A stretch of DNA of 64,000 bases from DASQFQ01 sp963730115. GTDB taxonomy: Bacteria > Actinomycetota > Thermoleophilia > Solirubrobacterales > Solirubrobacteraceae. Position 1 is the stretch's first letter. Each line of letters starts with the position of its first letter. Shown one piece after another: positions 1-7,982 of the stretch. A program made the translations under genes and the position numbers. The stretch lies in NCBI GenBank assembly GCA_963730115.1, contig CAVSQM010000006.1, positions 62,001 to 126,000 of the forward strand, in the 5' to 3' direction. Below the pieces are notes generated by a model that ran no database searches, was not told where the DNA came from, and saw only the letters and a program-made list of their open reading frames with translations.

Positions 1-1
1 G

Positions 2-517
2 GCCGCCATCTTCTGGCAGGGGCACCGGCGCGCGCAGCCGCTGCTGCGGCTCGCGCGGCTGACCGACGCCATGGCGGCGCGGGCGCTCGTGCGCGCGACG
101 GACGACATCGCCACGCGCCGGCGGCTGCGCCAGTGGGCGCTGGCGAGCGCGGGCTTCCGCTACCCGCAGTTGATCTCGGACGAACTCGCGCACGAGATGG
201 TCCGCAGCGCGCGCCGCACCGACGGCTTCCTGCCCGCGCTCGAGGCGCTCGCCGACTACCCGCTCGACGAGGAGCTGCCGAAGATCGAGTGCCCCACGCT
301 GATCGTGTGGGGCGAGCACGACACGCTCGTGCCCGCCAAGGATGCCGTGCGGCTGGAGGAGCTGATCCCGGACGCGCGGCGCGAGCTGTTCGAGCGCACC
401 GGCCACGTGGCGATGCTCGAGCGGCCCGAGCGCTTCAACCGCGTGCTGCGCGAGTTCCTCGACGAGGAGCCGGAGCAGCGCGAGGGTGCCGCGCTAGCGC
501 GTGACCGCGCCCTCTGA
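2..517 (+). CDS. alpha/beta hydrolase fold protein, C-terminal part (5' end outside window)
   Basis: The frame is open from the first bases of the window to a TGA at 515-517, so the gene starts upstream and only about the last 171 residues are visible. The C-terminal half of an alpha/beta hydrolase is clear. A strand followed by WGEHDTLVP carries the usual acid-residue region, and GHVAMLERPERF carries the catalytic-type His, followed by the terminal helix FNRVLREFL. The nucleophile elbow would lie upstream, so the substrate cannot be inferred. The first internal ATG (71) is not the real start, because homologous-looking sequence continues before it. The gene is convergent with ilvD and the two 3' ends overlap by 24 bases. 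Confidence 0.8.
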   Translation, partial: AAIFWQGHRRAQPLLRLARLTDAMAARALVRATDDIATRRRLRQWALASAGFRYPQLISDELAHEMVRSARRTDGFLPALEALADYPLDEELPKIECPTLIVWGEHDTLVPAKDAVRLEELIPDARRELFERTGHVAMLERPERFNRVLREFLDEEPEQREGAALARDRAL

Positions 518-2176
518 GGCGCTCGACACGAGCTTCGCGTACTTGCCGAAGACGCCGTTCTGGCTGGTGGGCGGCGGGTTCTCGTAGACCTCCGCGCGGC
601 GGGCGATCTCGTCGTCTGACAGGTCGACGTCGAGGCGGCGGGACTCGACGTCGATGGTGACCGTGTCGCCGTCCTGGACGGCGGTGATCGGCCCGCCGTG
701 CGCCGCCTCGGGGGCGACGTGCCCGACCATGAAGCCGTGGGTGGCGCCGGAGAAGCGCCCGTCGGTGATGAGCGCGACGTCGTCGCCGAGCCCTTGTCCC
801 ACGAGCGCGCCGGTGACCGCGAGCATCTCGCGCATGCCGGGGCCGCCGGCGGGGCCCTCGTTGCGGATGACGACGACGTCGCCGGGCTTGATCTCCTCCG
901 CTTGGACGGCGGCCATCGCGTGCTCCTCGTCCTCGAACACGCGGGCCGGGCCCTCGTGCCGGACGCGCTCGTGGCCGGAGAGCTTGACCACGCAGCCGTC
1001 GGGCGCGAGGTTGCCGCGCAGGATCGCCAGGCCGCCGGTGGCCTTGATCGGGTCGTCGAGCGGGTGCACGACGCGCTGGCCCTCGGTCTCCGTCGCCTCG
1101 CTCGCGTGCTCGCCGACGGTGCGCCCGGTGACGGTCATCGCGTCCTCGTTGAGGCGCCCCATCTCCTGCAGGCGCTTGACGACGACGGGGACGCCGCCCG
1201 CCTGGTGGAGGTCGGCGGCCACGTAGCGGCCGCCGGGCTTGAGGTCGCACAGCATCGGCGTGGCCGAGGAGATGCGGTCGAAGTCGTCGATGTCGAGCTC
1301 GACACCGGCCTCGCTGGCGATCGCGAGCAGGTGCAGGACGCCGTTGGTCGAGCCGCCGCTGGTGGCGATCGCGGCGATCGCGTTCTCGAGCCCGGCCTTG
1401 GTGATGATGTCGCGCGGGCGCTGGCCGCGGGCGAGCACGTCCATCACGAGCTTGCCGGCCTCGTAGGCGACCTCGGCCTTGCTCGGGTTCTCGGCGGGCA
1501 CCATCGCGGCGCCCATCGGCGAGATGCCGAGCACCTCGAGCGCCATCGCCATCGTGTTGGCGGTGAACTGGCCGCCGCAGGCGCCGGAGCCGGGGCTGGC
1601 GACGTTCTCGAGGTCGATCAGCTCCTGCTCGGTGATGCGGCCCGCCGCTTGCGCGCCGATCGCCTCGAAGACCTCCTGGATCGTGACGTCCTCGCCCTTG
1701 TACTTGCCGGGCATGATCGAGCCGCCGTAGAGCATCATCCCCGGCAGGTTCAGGCGGGCGAGCGCCATCGTCACGCCGGGCAGCGTCTTGTCGCAGGCGG
1801 CGAGGCAGATGACGGCGTCGAAGAAGTGGCCGCGGGCGACGAGCTCGATGCTGTCGGCGATCACCTCTCTTGACACAAGGCTCGCGCGCATGCCGCTCGT
1901 GCCCATCGTGATGCCGTCGGAGATGGCGATCGTGTTGAACTCCATCGGCGTCCCGCCGGCCGCGCGGATGCCCTCCTTGATCTTGGCCGCCTGCGCGCGC
2001 ATCTGGTAGTTGCAGGGCATCGTCTCGGTCCAGGTCGAGGCGACGCCGATGATCGGCTTCGCGAGCGCCTCGTCGTCGAAGCCGATGCCCTTGAGCTGGG
2101 CGCGCGCGCCGGCCCGCGCGGGGCCGTCGACGAGCTGGCGGGAGTTGTGGCGGGTGTCGAAGGAGACGTCGGTCAT
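494..2176 (-). CDS. ilvD: dihydroxy-acid dehydratase
   Basis: Full-length IlvD/Edd family enzyme of 560 residues, the family's usual size. It dehydrates 2,3-dihydroxy-isovalerate and -methylvalerate in the cytoplasm, the third step of valine/isoleucine synthesis. Cysteines in the expected cluster-binding contexts are visible: Cys55 in TMPCN, Cys128 in AACDKTLPG and Cys200 in GACGGQF. The PCN motif at the first position is the one seen in [2Fe-2S]-type enzymes. DGRFSG near the C-terminus is also conserved. The ATG at 2176 precedes a normal N-terminus. No other ilv gene is nearby, so it seems to stand alone. Confidence 0.97.
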   Translation of the reverse strand: MTDVSFDTRHNSRQLVDGPARAGARAQLKGIGFDDEALAKPIIGVASTWTETMPCNYQMRAQAAKIKEGIRAAGGTPMEFNTIAISDGITMGTSGMRASLVSREVIADSIELVARGHFFDAVICLAACDKTLPGVTMALARLNLPGMMLYGGSIMPGKYKGEDVTIQEVFEAIGAQAAGRITEQELIDLENVASPGSGACGGQFTANTMAMALEVLGISPMGAAMVPAENPSKAEVAYEAGKLVMDVLARGQRPRDIITKAGLENAIAAIATSGGSTNGVLHLLAIASEAGVELDIDDFDRISSATPMLCDLKPGGRYVAADLHQAGGVPVVVKRLQEMGRLNEDAMTVTGRTVGEHASEATETEGQRVVHPLDDPIKATGGLAILRGNLAPDGCVVKLSGHERVRHEGPARVFEDEEHAMAAVQAEEIKPGDVVVIRNEGPAGGPGMREMLAVTGALVGQGLGDDVALITDGRFSGATHGFMVGHVAPEAAHGGPITAVQDGDTVTIDVESRRLDVDLSDDEIARRAEVYENPPPTSQNGVFGKYAKLVSSASEGAVTR

Positions 2177-2212
2177 GGCGGGCGCGAAGCCTACTCCGGC
2201 GTCTGGCGACGG

Positions 2213-2866
2213 CTACGCGTCGGGCGAGCCGGCGCGGCGGCGCGCGGCCTCGTCCTCGCGGCGCTGGGCGCCGGCGAGGCGCGCGCGCTCCCACTGGCCG
2301 AGGCGCCAGAGGTCGCGCTGGACCTGCTTCGGGTCGACCTGGCGGCCGGGCAGGTGGAGGTTGGCCTCGGCGATCAGGCGCCGCTCGTCGCCCTGCAGCG
2401 CCATCCACTTGGCGAGCACGTCGTCGGAGTCGGGCAGGCGGGCGGAGCCGTAGGGGCGCGTCTCGTCCGGGAACTCGACGCAGTACTCGTTGAGCAGCTG
2501 GCCGGTCTGCGGGAGGTAGGCGAGGATCGGCTTGTGGGGGTAGATCAGGTAGGCGTAGGGCACGCCGCCGAGGTCGCGGCTCGGGTGCGTGGCGACCGGC
2601 CCGGCGGCCTGACCGCCCCACACGCGGAGGAAGCCGAGGTCGCGGTACATCGCCCACTCCTCCTCGTTGACGCAGCTGCGGAGGAGCTCACGGGCGCGCT
2701 GCTCGGCGCGGCGCTCGCGGCCGGGGTCGTAGCCGCCGGGGTCGCCGTGGCGGCGGGCCTCCTTGCGGGCGCGGCGGGCGTCGGCGCGGCGCTCCAGCCA
2801 CGGCAGGCAGATCTCCCAGAGCAGGGCGAGGACGACGATGGCGGTCGCGCAGAGTGCGACGGTCAT
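2213..2866 (-). CDS. hypothetical protein with N-terminal membrane anchor
   Basis: 217 residues. Residues about 4-24 form one hydrophobic segment, followed at once by a run of Arg/Lys, so the bulk of the protein is predicted to stay on the cytoplasmic side. The soluble part contains a conserved-looking core (VPYAYLIYPHKPILAYLPQTG) and an Arg/Glu-rich helical C-terminus. I do not recognise the family. It lies 7 bases downstream of the 83-residue hypothetical gene and 36 bases upstream of ilvD, on the same strand. Codon use matches the neighbours, so it is probably a native gene. Confidence 0.7.
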   Translation of the reverse strand: MTVALCATAIVVLALLWEICLPWLERRADARRARKEARRHGDPGGYDPGRERRAEQRARELLRSCVNEEEWAMYRDLGFLRVWGGQAAGPVATHPSRDLGGVPYAYLIYPHKPILAYLPQTGQLLNEYCVEFPDETRPYGSARLPDSDDVLAKWMALQGDERRLIAEANLHLPGRQVDPKQVQRDLWRLGQWERARLAGAQRREDEAARRRAGSPDA

Positions 2867-2873
2867 TCGGGAC

Positions 2874-3125
2874 CTACCGCGCGCCGCCGGCTGCGCGCGG
2901 GAAGAAGATGACGCGGTCGGTCTCCCGCGGGATCTCCTCGAAGGCGCGCACCATCTCCGCCTGGCGGCGGCCGGTCTCCGTGGTGGTCGGCACCGCCGCC
3001 CACATGCCGTCGTCGAGCTGACGGCGGAACATCTCGATCAGATGCTCTTCGTCCTCGGCGACCGCGGGGTCGCCCTCGGCGATCAGCTGCTCGCCGTGAC
3101 CCGGCCGCATGCGCAGGAACTTCAT
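2874..3125 (-). CDS. small hypothetical protein, 83 aa
   Basis: Soluble, acidic small protein. It has no signal peptide or membrane segment. The middle part (VAEDEEHLIEMFRRQLDDG) is predicted helical. It sits 9 bases downstream of thiD and 7 bases upstream of the membrane-anchored hypothetical gene, so it is probably co-transcribed with both. I do not recognise it. Third codon positions are strongly G/C, which supports real coding. Confidence 0.6.
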   Translation of the reverse strand: MKFLRMRPGHGEQLIAEGDPAVAEDEEHLIEMFRRQLDDGMWAAVPTTTETGRRQAEMVRAFEEIPRETDRVIFFPRAAGGAR

Positions 3126-3134
3126 CGGGGCCGA

Positions 3135-3974
3135 TTATGCCAGAGGCGAGGCCGAGCGCCGGGCTTCGGGCGCGCCAGAAGTCGAGGTGTTACGGATACC
3201 GAAGACGTCGACGGGACCGGCGCCGTGGCCGAGCTCGCGGAGGCCGTGGTGGACGGCCTCGCTGGCGATCTCGCGTGCGCGCCGTGCGGCCTCGAGCGGG
3301 CTGTAGCCGAGGGCGAGGTGGGCGGCGAGGGCGCTCGAGTGCGTGCAGCCGGAGCCGTGGGCGGCGCCGTCGGGGTGGCGCGGGCCGGTCAGGGTCTCGA
3401 GCGTCGTGCCGTCGTAGAAGACGTCGGTGACCTCGTGGCGGTGACCGCCGGTGACGACGACGGCGTGCGGGCCGAGGCGGTGGAGCGCTCGGGCGAGCTC
3501 CTCGCCGTCGGCGCTGTCGTCGCCGGCAAGGTGGCGGGCCTCGGGGAGATTGGGCGTGATGACGGTGGCGCGGGGGATCAGGAGCGCGGTGAGCGCCTGG
3601 CGCGCCTCGTCGTCGAGCAGCACGGCGCCGGACTCGGCCACCATCACCGGGTCGATCACGATCGGCGTCGTCGGCTCGAGCAGGTCCAGCGCCTCGTTGA
3701 CGGCTTGGACGGTGATCGCCGTTCCCAGCATCCCGATCTTCACGGCGTCGACGCCGATGTCGGTGGCGACCTGGCGGACCTGCTCGACGATGAAGTCCGG
3801 CGGCGTGGTGTGGACGCCGCTGACACCGACGGTGTTCTGCGCGGTCAGCGCGGTGATCGCGGTCATCCCGTGGACACCGCAGCGCGCGAACGCCTTCAGG
3901 TCGGCCTGGATGCCGGCGCCGCCACCGGAGTCGGAGCCGGCGATCGACAGGACGGCGGGGATGCGACGGCTCAT
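3135..3974 (-). CDS. thiD: hydroxymethylpyrimidine/phosphomethylpyrimidine kinase
   Basis: 279-residue ribokinase-fold enzyme that phosphorylates HMP and HMP-phosphate to HMP-pyrophosphate for thiamine synthesis. It starts with SIAGSDSGGGAGIQADLK, the family signature. It also has KIGMLGT, VIDPVMVAESG and ITPNLPEA, and the anion-hole/catalytic-base segment GSGCTHSSALAAHLALG at about residues 225-241. Length and motifs are complete. No TPP riboswitch is apparent in the short upstream gap, and no other thi gene is adjacent, so it may be a single-gene salvage or biosynthetic function here. Confidence 0.96.
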   Translation of the reverse strand: MSRRIPAVLSIAGSDSGGGAGIQADLKAFARCGVHGMTAITALTAQNTVGVSGVHTTPPDFIVEQVRQVATDIGVDAVKIGMLGTAITVQAVNEALDLLEPTTPIVIDPVMVAESGAVLLDDEARQALTALLIPRATVITPNLPEARHLAGDDSADGEELARALHRLGPHAVVVTGGHRHEVTDVFYDGTTLETLTGPRHPDGAAHGSGCTHSSALAAHLALGYSPLEAARRAREIASEAVHHGLRELGHGAGPVDVFGIRNTSTSGAPEARRSASPLA

Positions 3975-4005
3975 GCCGTGCAGGGTAGGAGGCGCGCGGC
4001 GGCGG

Positions 4006-4179
4006 TCAGCGCCTGCGGCGCGCGCGGGCGCGCTCGACGGCCTCGACGAGGCTCGCCGTCGTCAGCGCGATGCCTGCCCAGACGACGAGGATCGAGACCT
4101 CAGAGGTCATCGCCACGGTGGTCGCCACGCACAGCAGTACGCCGAGCGTGAGAAAGACGGGATCGGCATGCCGTCGCAT
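4006..4179 (-). CDS. small two-helix membrane protein, 57 aa
   Basis: An open frame from ATG (4177-4179) to TGA (4006-4008) gives 57 residues: a short basic N-terminus (MRRHADP), two hydrophobic segments at about residues 8-24 and 28-44, and a basic Arg-rich tail. The pattern is that of a small inner-membrane hairpin protein. It lies between the glycine-rich 63-aa gene and thiD, all on the minus strand. I do not recognise a family. The coherent hydrophobic/basic layout and G/C-ending codons favour a real gene. Confidence 0.55.
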   Translation of the reverse strand: MRRHADPVFLTLGVLLCVATTVAMTSEVSILVVWAGIALTTASLVEAVERARARRRR

Positions 4180-4217
4180 GGGTTGAGGCTATCCGAGCAG
4201 CAACGCGGCGACGAACA

Positions 4218-4409
4218 TCACGGTCGGCGCAACCCGCCAAGGATGGTGCCGAGCAGGCTCGCTCTGCCGATGCCTTCGATGTCGAAGCCCCGCATCGCCC
4301 CGAGGACCGCGCCGATGAGGCCGCCAAGCCCCGAACCGGTGAGGATGATCGAGAGGCCGATGACCTCGGGCAGCGGCTCCGCCCTCACTGCGATCTCGGC
4401 GGCGATCAC
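4218..4409 (-). CDS. small glycine-rich membrane protein, 63 aa
   Basis: The GTG start (4407-4409) overlaps the dprA stop as GTGA, a coupling arrangement used repeatedly in this window. The product has an acidic N-terminus and one glycine-spaced hydrophobic stretch (LTGSGLGGLIGAVLGAM), then a second weakly hydrophobic segment (ASLLGTILGGL) ending in basic residues. It resembles glycine-zipper membrane peptides such as the YeaQ/YmgE type, but it is shorter and that is only a likeness. Its function is unknown. Coupling to dprA suggests co-expression with DNA-processing genes. Confidence 0.55.
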   Translation of the reverse strand: MIAAEIAVRAEPLPEVIGLSIILTGSGLGGLIGAVLGAMRGFDIEGIGRASLLGTILGGLRRP

Positions 4410-5566
4410 AGGCAGCGGACGTAGCGGCCGCCGAACTCGCGGCGGACGAGGCCGAGCAGCTCGAGCTCGGAGAGCGTGCGCGAGACCTGCTGCGCCTCCT
4501 CCATCGTGTGCGCGAGCTCGGCGACGGTGCCGAGGCCGCGCTCGACCTGCTCGAGCAGGCGTTGCTGGCCTGGACCGAGCGGTGGGAGCAGGGTCGTGTC
4601 GGGGAGCTCGGGCGCGTCGGGGCCGAACAGGAGGTCGAGCGCGTCGCGCGGGTCGCGGATGACGGCGGCGCCGGCGTGGAGCAGCTCGTTGGCGCCGGCG
4701 GACGTGCGGGACGTGACCGGGCCGGGCACCGCGGCGACGGTGCGGCCGAGGTCGCTGGCGAGGTCGGCGGTGATGAGCGAGCCGGAGCGGACCGCGGCCT
4801 CGACGACGATCGTGAGGGTGGAGAGCGCGGCGATGATGCGGTTGCGGGCGGGGAAGCACCAGCGATGGCCGCCGAAGCCGGGCGGCATCTCGGAGACGAC
4901 CGCGCCGCGCTCGATCAGGCTGCGGTGGAGGTGGCGCATGCGGGCCGGGTACGCGGTCTCGGCGCCACCGGCGAGGACGGCGACGGGCGGCGCAGCGCCT
5001 GCGGCTGGCCCGGCGGCGCCCGTGCCTAGCGCGGCGACGCCTCGCGGCCATGCCTCGAGGGCGCCGAGGTGCGCGGCGGAGTCGATCCCGAGCGCCATGC
5101 CGGAGACGACGGGCACGCCGGCGGCCGTGAGGGTGCGACCGAGGGCGCTCGAGACCTCGAGGCCGTAGGGCGTCGCCCGGCGGGAGCCGACGATCGCCAC
5201 CGCCTCGCCGGTCGGGAGCGCGGCGGGCGAGCCGGCGATGTGGAGGACCGCCGGCGGGTCTGGGAGCTCGCGCAGGCGTTCGGGGTAGCGCGGCTCGCAG
5301 CGGCAGACCGCGGTGAGGCCGGCCGCCGCGATGCGGCGGCGGGCGAAGGCGGCGTTGAACGCCCGGTAGCGCGGGACGGCACTCGGATCGAGGGCGAGCA
5401 GGTCCTCGTCGGGGCGCGCCAGCACCCGCGCCGTCCGGCCCTGCCGCTCGCGCCAGGCGATGTCGATCGAGCCCGACACCGCGACGATGAGGTCGGTGCG
5501 GCGAAGGCAGCCATCGCACGCGGCGATGGCGGCGGCGTCGGCGCGCCGGTCCTGGGCGCCCTTCAC
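4406..5566 (-). CDS. dprA: DNA-processing protein DprA
   Basis: DprA/Smf protein, 386 residues from the GTG at 5566 that overlaps the comM stop (GTGA). DprA binds incoming single-stranded DNA and loads RecA during transformation. The Rossmann-like core is visible in AIVGSRRATPYGLE, VVSGMALGIDSAAHLGAL, FPARNRIIAALS and VVEAAVRSGSLITADLA. A winged-helix-like C-terminal domain (about the last 60 residues, ending GRYVRC) follows. The N-terminus carries an unusual CDGC motif. About 20 Gly/Ala/Pro-rich residues (GTGAAGPAAGAAPP) are inserted just before VAVLAGGAETAYPARM, which in most relatives follows directly. Its neighbours comM and yraN fit. Confidence 0.95.
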   Translation of the reverse strand: MKGAQDRRADAAAIAACDGCLRRTDLIVAVSGSIDIAWRERQGRTARVLARPDEDLLALDPSAVPRYRAFNAAFARRRIAAAGLTAVCRCEPRYPERLRELPDPPAVLHIAGSPAALPTGEAVAIVGSRRATPYGLEVSSALGRTLTAAGVPVVSGMALGIDSAAHLGALEAWPRGVAALGTGAAGPAAGAAPPVAVLAGGAETAYPARMRHLHRSLIERGAVVSEMPPGFGGHRWCFPARNRIIAALSTLTIVVEAAVRSGSLITADLASDLGRTVAAVPGPVTSRTSAGANELLHAGAAVIRDPRDALDLLFGPDAPELPDTTLLPPLGPGQQRLLEQVERGLGTVAELAHTMEEAQQVSRTLSELELLGLVRREFGGRYVRCL

Positions 5567-7089
5567 GCGGCGTGCCGGTTGGGGGCGGCGTCGGTCCGGT
5601 GGGCCAGCGCGGCGGTGACGTGCTCCGGGCCGACGACGTCGGACGCCTCGAGGTCGGCGGCGGTCCTCGCCACGCGGAGCACGCGGTGGTGGCCGCGGGC
5701 GGAGAGGCCGTCGCGGTCGTGGAGCTCGTAGAGCAGGCGGAGCGCGCTCGGGGTCGCGTTGATGAGCTCGCGGACCATGCGCGGTGTCATCTGGGCGTTG
5801 CAGGTCACGCCGAGGCCGGCGAAGCGGCGCAGCTGGCGCTCGCGGGCGGCGACGACCTGGTCGCGGAGGCTCGCCGAGGCGGGCGCCCGCTGCTCGCGCA
5901 GGGCGGCAGCCGAGGGGCGGCCGACCGCGACGGTGACGTCGATGCGGTCGAGCAGCGGACCGCTGAGACGGCGCTGGTGGCGGGCGAGGTCGGCGGCGGA
6001 GCAGCGACAGCGGTGGTCGCCGAGCCCGCACGGGCACGGGTTCGACGCCGCCACGAGCATGCAGCGCGTCGGGAACAGCATCACCCGCTGCGAGCGCACG
6101 ATCACCACGCGGCCGTCCTCGAGCGGCTGCCGCAGCGCCTCCAGCGCAGAGCGCGCGAACTCGGAGAGCTCGTCGAGGAAGAGCACGCCGTGGTGGGCCA
6201 GCGTGATCTCGCCGGGCAACGGCACCGTGCCGCCGCCGACCAGCCCTGGCGGCGAGATCGTGTGGTGCGGCGCGCGGAACGGGCGCGCGCCGACGAGCCC
6301 GCCGCCCGAATGCAGGCCGGCGATCGAGTGGATGCGCGTGACCTCGATCGCCTCGCCGCGCGACAGCGGCGGCAGGATCGACGGCACGCGCCGCGCGATC
6401 ATCGTCTTGCCGGTGCCCGGCGGGCCGTGGAGGAAGAGGTTGTGGCCGCCGGCTGCGGCGACGACGATCGCGGGCAGGAGCGCGTCGTGGCCGCGGACGT
6501 CGCACATGTCCGGCGGGTCGACGGCCACGGGCTCGTCCGGCTCGGCCGCAGCCGCAGGCAGCGGCGGCACCTCGGCCCGCCCCGCGAGGACGTCGGCCAC
6601 CCCGTGCAGCGAGTCGGCCGCGACGATCTCGATGTCCTCGACCAGCGCCGCCTCGCGCGCTCGCCCGGCCGGGACGACCATCCGCGAGAGCCCGTGCGCG
6701 CGGGTGCCCTGCGCGATCGCGAGCGCGCCGCGGATCGGGCGCAGCTCGCCGGTGAGCGAGAGCTCGCCGGCGAACACGCAGCCCTCCACCTGCTCGCGCT
6801 CGACCTGGCCGCTGGCGGCGAGGATGGCCATCGCGAGCGGGAGATCGAAGCCCGGCCCGATCTTGCGCAGGTACGCCGGCGCGAGGTTGATCGTGATGCG
6901 CTTCTGCGGGAACTCGAAGCCCGAGTTGGTGATGGCGGAGCGCACGCGCTCGCGCGCCTCCCGGACCGCCTTGTCGGCAAGCCCGACGATCGTGAAGGCC
7001 GGCAGGCCGATGCGGATGTCCGCCTCGACCCAGACCCGCCGGGAGTCGACGCCGTCGAGGGCGAACGCGGTGACACGAGCGAGGGTCAT
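5563..7089 (-). CDS. comM: YifB/ComM family Mg chelatase-like AAA ATPase
   Basis: 508-residue member of the YifB/ComM family, a hexameric helicase-like AAA+ ATPase implicated in branch migration during natural transformation. It has the N-terminal ChlI-like domain (PAFTIVGLADKAVREARERV), Walker A HGPPGTGKT, Walker B LFLDELSEF, the zinc-binding-like CPCGLGDHRCRCS segment and a C-terminal Mg-chelatase domain. The ATG at 7087-7089 was chosen over longer frames because MTLARVTAFALDGV is the typical family start, and its A is the last base of the yraN stop codon. Confidence 0.95.
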   Translation of the reverse strand: MTLARVTAFALDGVDSRRVWVEADIRIGLPAFTIVGLADKAVREARERVRSAITNSGFEFPQKRITINLAPAYLRKIGPGFDLPLAMAILAASGQVEREQVEGCVFAGELSLTGELRPIRGALAIAQGTRAHGLSRMVVPAGRAREAALVEDIEIVAADSLHGVADVLAGRAEVPPLPAAAAEPDEPVAVDPPDMCDVRGHDALLPAIVVAAAGGHNLFLHGPPGTGKTMIARRVPSILPPLSRGEAIEVTRIHSIAGLHSGGGLVGARPFRAPHHTISPPGLVGGGTVPLPGEITLAHHGVLFLDELSEFARSALEALRQPLEDGRVVIVRSQRVMLFPTRCMLVAASNPCPCGLGDHRCRCSAADLARHQRRLSGPLLDRIDVTVAVGRPSAAALREQRAPASASLRDQVVAARERQLRRFAGLGVTCNAQMTPRMVRELINATPSALRLLYELHDRDGLSARGHHRVLRVARTAADLEASDVVGPEHVTAALAHRTDAAPNRHAA

Positions 7090-7454
7090 CAGAACGCGCC
7101 CTCCAAGTGCTCGAGCCGCACGAGCGAGCCCTCGCGATCGAGGACGATCCCGATCGCGTCGAACCGGAGCACCGAGGTCCGTGGCCGGTCGCGGGCCTCG
7201 CTGAGCCAGCTGCGGCCCATGCTCCGCACCTGCCGGCGCTTCGCCTCGCCGAGGGCCTCCCACGGCTCGCCGCCCGCCCGCCGCGTCTTGACCTCGCAGA
7301 AGACGAGCACGTAGTCGTCCGTCGCGACGAGGTCGAGCTCGCCGAAGCGGGTGCGGTAGTTGCGCGCCACGATCCGGTAGCCGAGCCGCTCGAGGTGCTC
7401 GGCGGCGAGCTCCTCGCCACGGCGGCCGAGCGAGTGGCGGGGGTCGTCGGACAT
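7089..7454 (-). CDS. yraN: YraN/UPF0102 family putative endonuclease
   Basis: 121-residue UPF0102 protein. These have a restriction-endonuclease-like fold, but a precise substrate is not established. The PD-(D/E)XK-type residues are visible as GELDLVATDD followed by LVFCEVKTR. The N-terminal RRGEELAAEHLERLGY is also typical. The gene heads the yraN-comM-dprA run, a common bacterial order, and shares one base with comM. The start ATG at 7454 lies about 50 bases from the next upstream gene, so a promoter may sit in that gap. Confidence 0.92.
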   Translation of the reverse strand: MSDDPRHSLGRRGEELAAEHLERLGYRIVARNYRTRFGELDLVATDDYVLVFCEVKTRRAGGEPWEALGEAKRRQVRSMGRSWLSEARDRPRTSVLRFDAIGIVLDREGSLVRLEHLEGAF

Positions 7455-7503
7455 GACCGGCGCGACGCTAGGCGCGGCCGCTCACCGGATCAGGACGAAC
7501 CCG

Positions 7504-7917
7504 TTACGAGTCTGTGCCGACTGTGTGCCCGGCGCCCTCGAGGGCCTCGAGCGCGGCCGCGAGCGCCTCCTCGCGCACGAACAGGTAATCCGTGTCGTAG
7601 GTGGCGATCGGGAGCACCGAGACGCCCGCCTCGGCCAGCGGCGCCGTGAGGGCGGCGGCGATCCCCGTGAGCGCGAAGTCGAGCGGCCCGGCGACCTGGA
7701 GCCCGCGCCAGCCCTGCTGGACCTCGGCGCCCTCGGGGACCGCGTCCTCGGCGCAGACCACCGACACCTCGTCCTGGGTCCGCGTGACCGACAGGAACCC
7801 CTCGGCCGGCCCCGGCGGTGATGCGGTCACGTGGCGCAGTAGGCCGGGTACGTCGGCATCCGGATCGAGCCGGCAGACCGCGAAGACGCCGGGAAGGAGG
7901 CGGAGCTCGAGCTTCAC
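7504..7917 (-). CDS. ACT domain-containing protein
   Basis: 137 residues resembling the small stand-alone two-ACT-domain proteins of the COG3603 type. The first half (LLPGVFAVCRLDP, then FLSVTRTQDEVSVVC) and the second half (LTGIAAALTAPLAEAGVSVLPIATYDTDYLFV) each have the beta-alpha-beta signature of a ligand-sensing ACT domain. The ligand is presumably an amino acid, but nothing in the sequence fixes which one. It is transcribed divergently from the HTH/Clp-N pair, and its start lies only 16 bases from the large palindrome at 7933-7973, so it may share that control. Confidence 0.8.
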   Translation of the reverse strand: MKLELRLLPGVFAVCRLDPDADVPGLLRHVTASPPGPAEGFLSVTRTQDEVSVVCAEDAVPEGAEVQQGWRGLQVAGPLDFALTGIAAALTAPLAEAGVSVLPIATYDTDYLFVREEALAAALEALEGAGHTVGTDS

Positions 7918-7932
7918 CGGGCTACCCTATAG

Positions 7933-7973
7933 CAACCTGGGTTGACAGCTTCGACTGCTGTCAACTAAGGTTG
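7933..7973. promoter_or_regulatory. large palindromic operator/promoter between ACT gene and HTH-ClpN pair
   Basis: A 41-bp symmetric element. GTTGACAGC (7941-7949) pairs perfectly with GCTGTCAAC (7957-7965) around a 7-base centre. The flanking CAACCT (7933-7938) pairs with AGGTTG (7968-7973). Read another way, it holds two copies of CAAC-N4-GTTG (7933-7944 and 7962-7973). On the plus strand TTGACA (7942-7947) and TAAGGT (7966-7971) are spaced by 18 bases and can serve as -35/-10, putting transcription start a few bases before the ATG at 7983. The mirrored TTGACA on the minus strand could serve the ACT gene. Confidence 0.75.
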
Positions 7974-7982
7974 CCCAACGCC

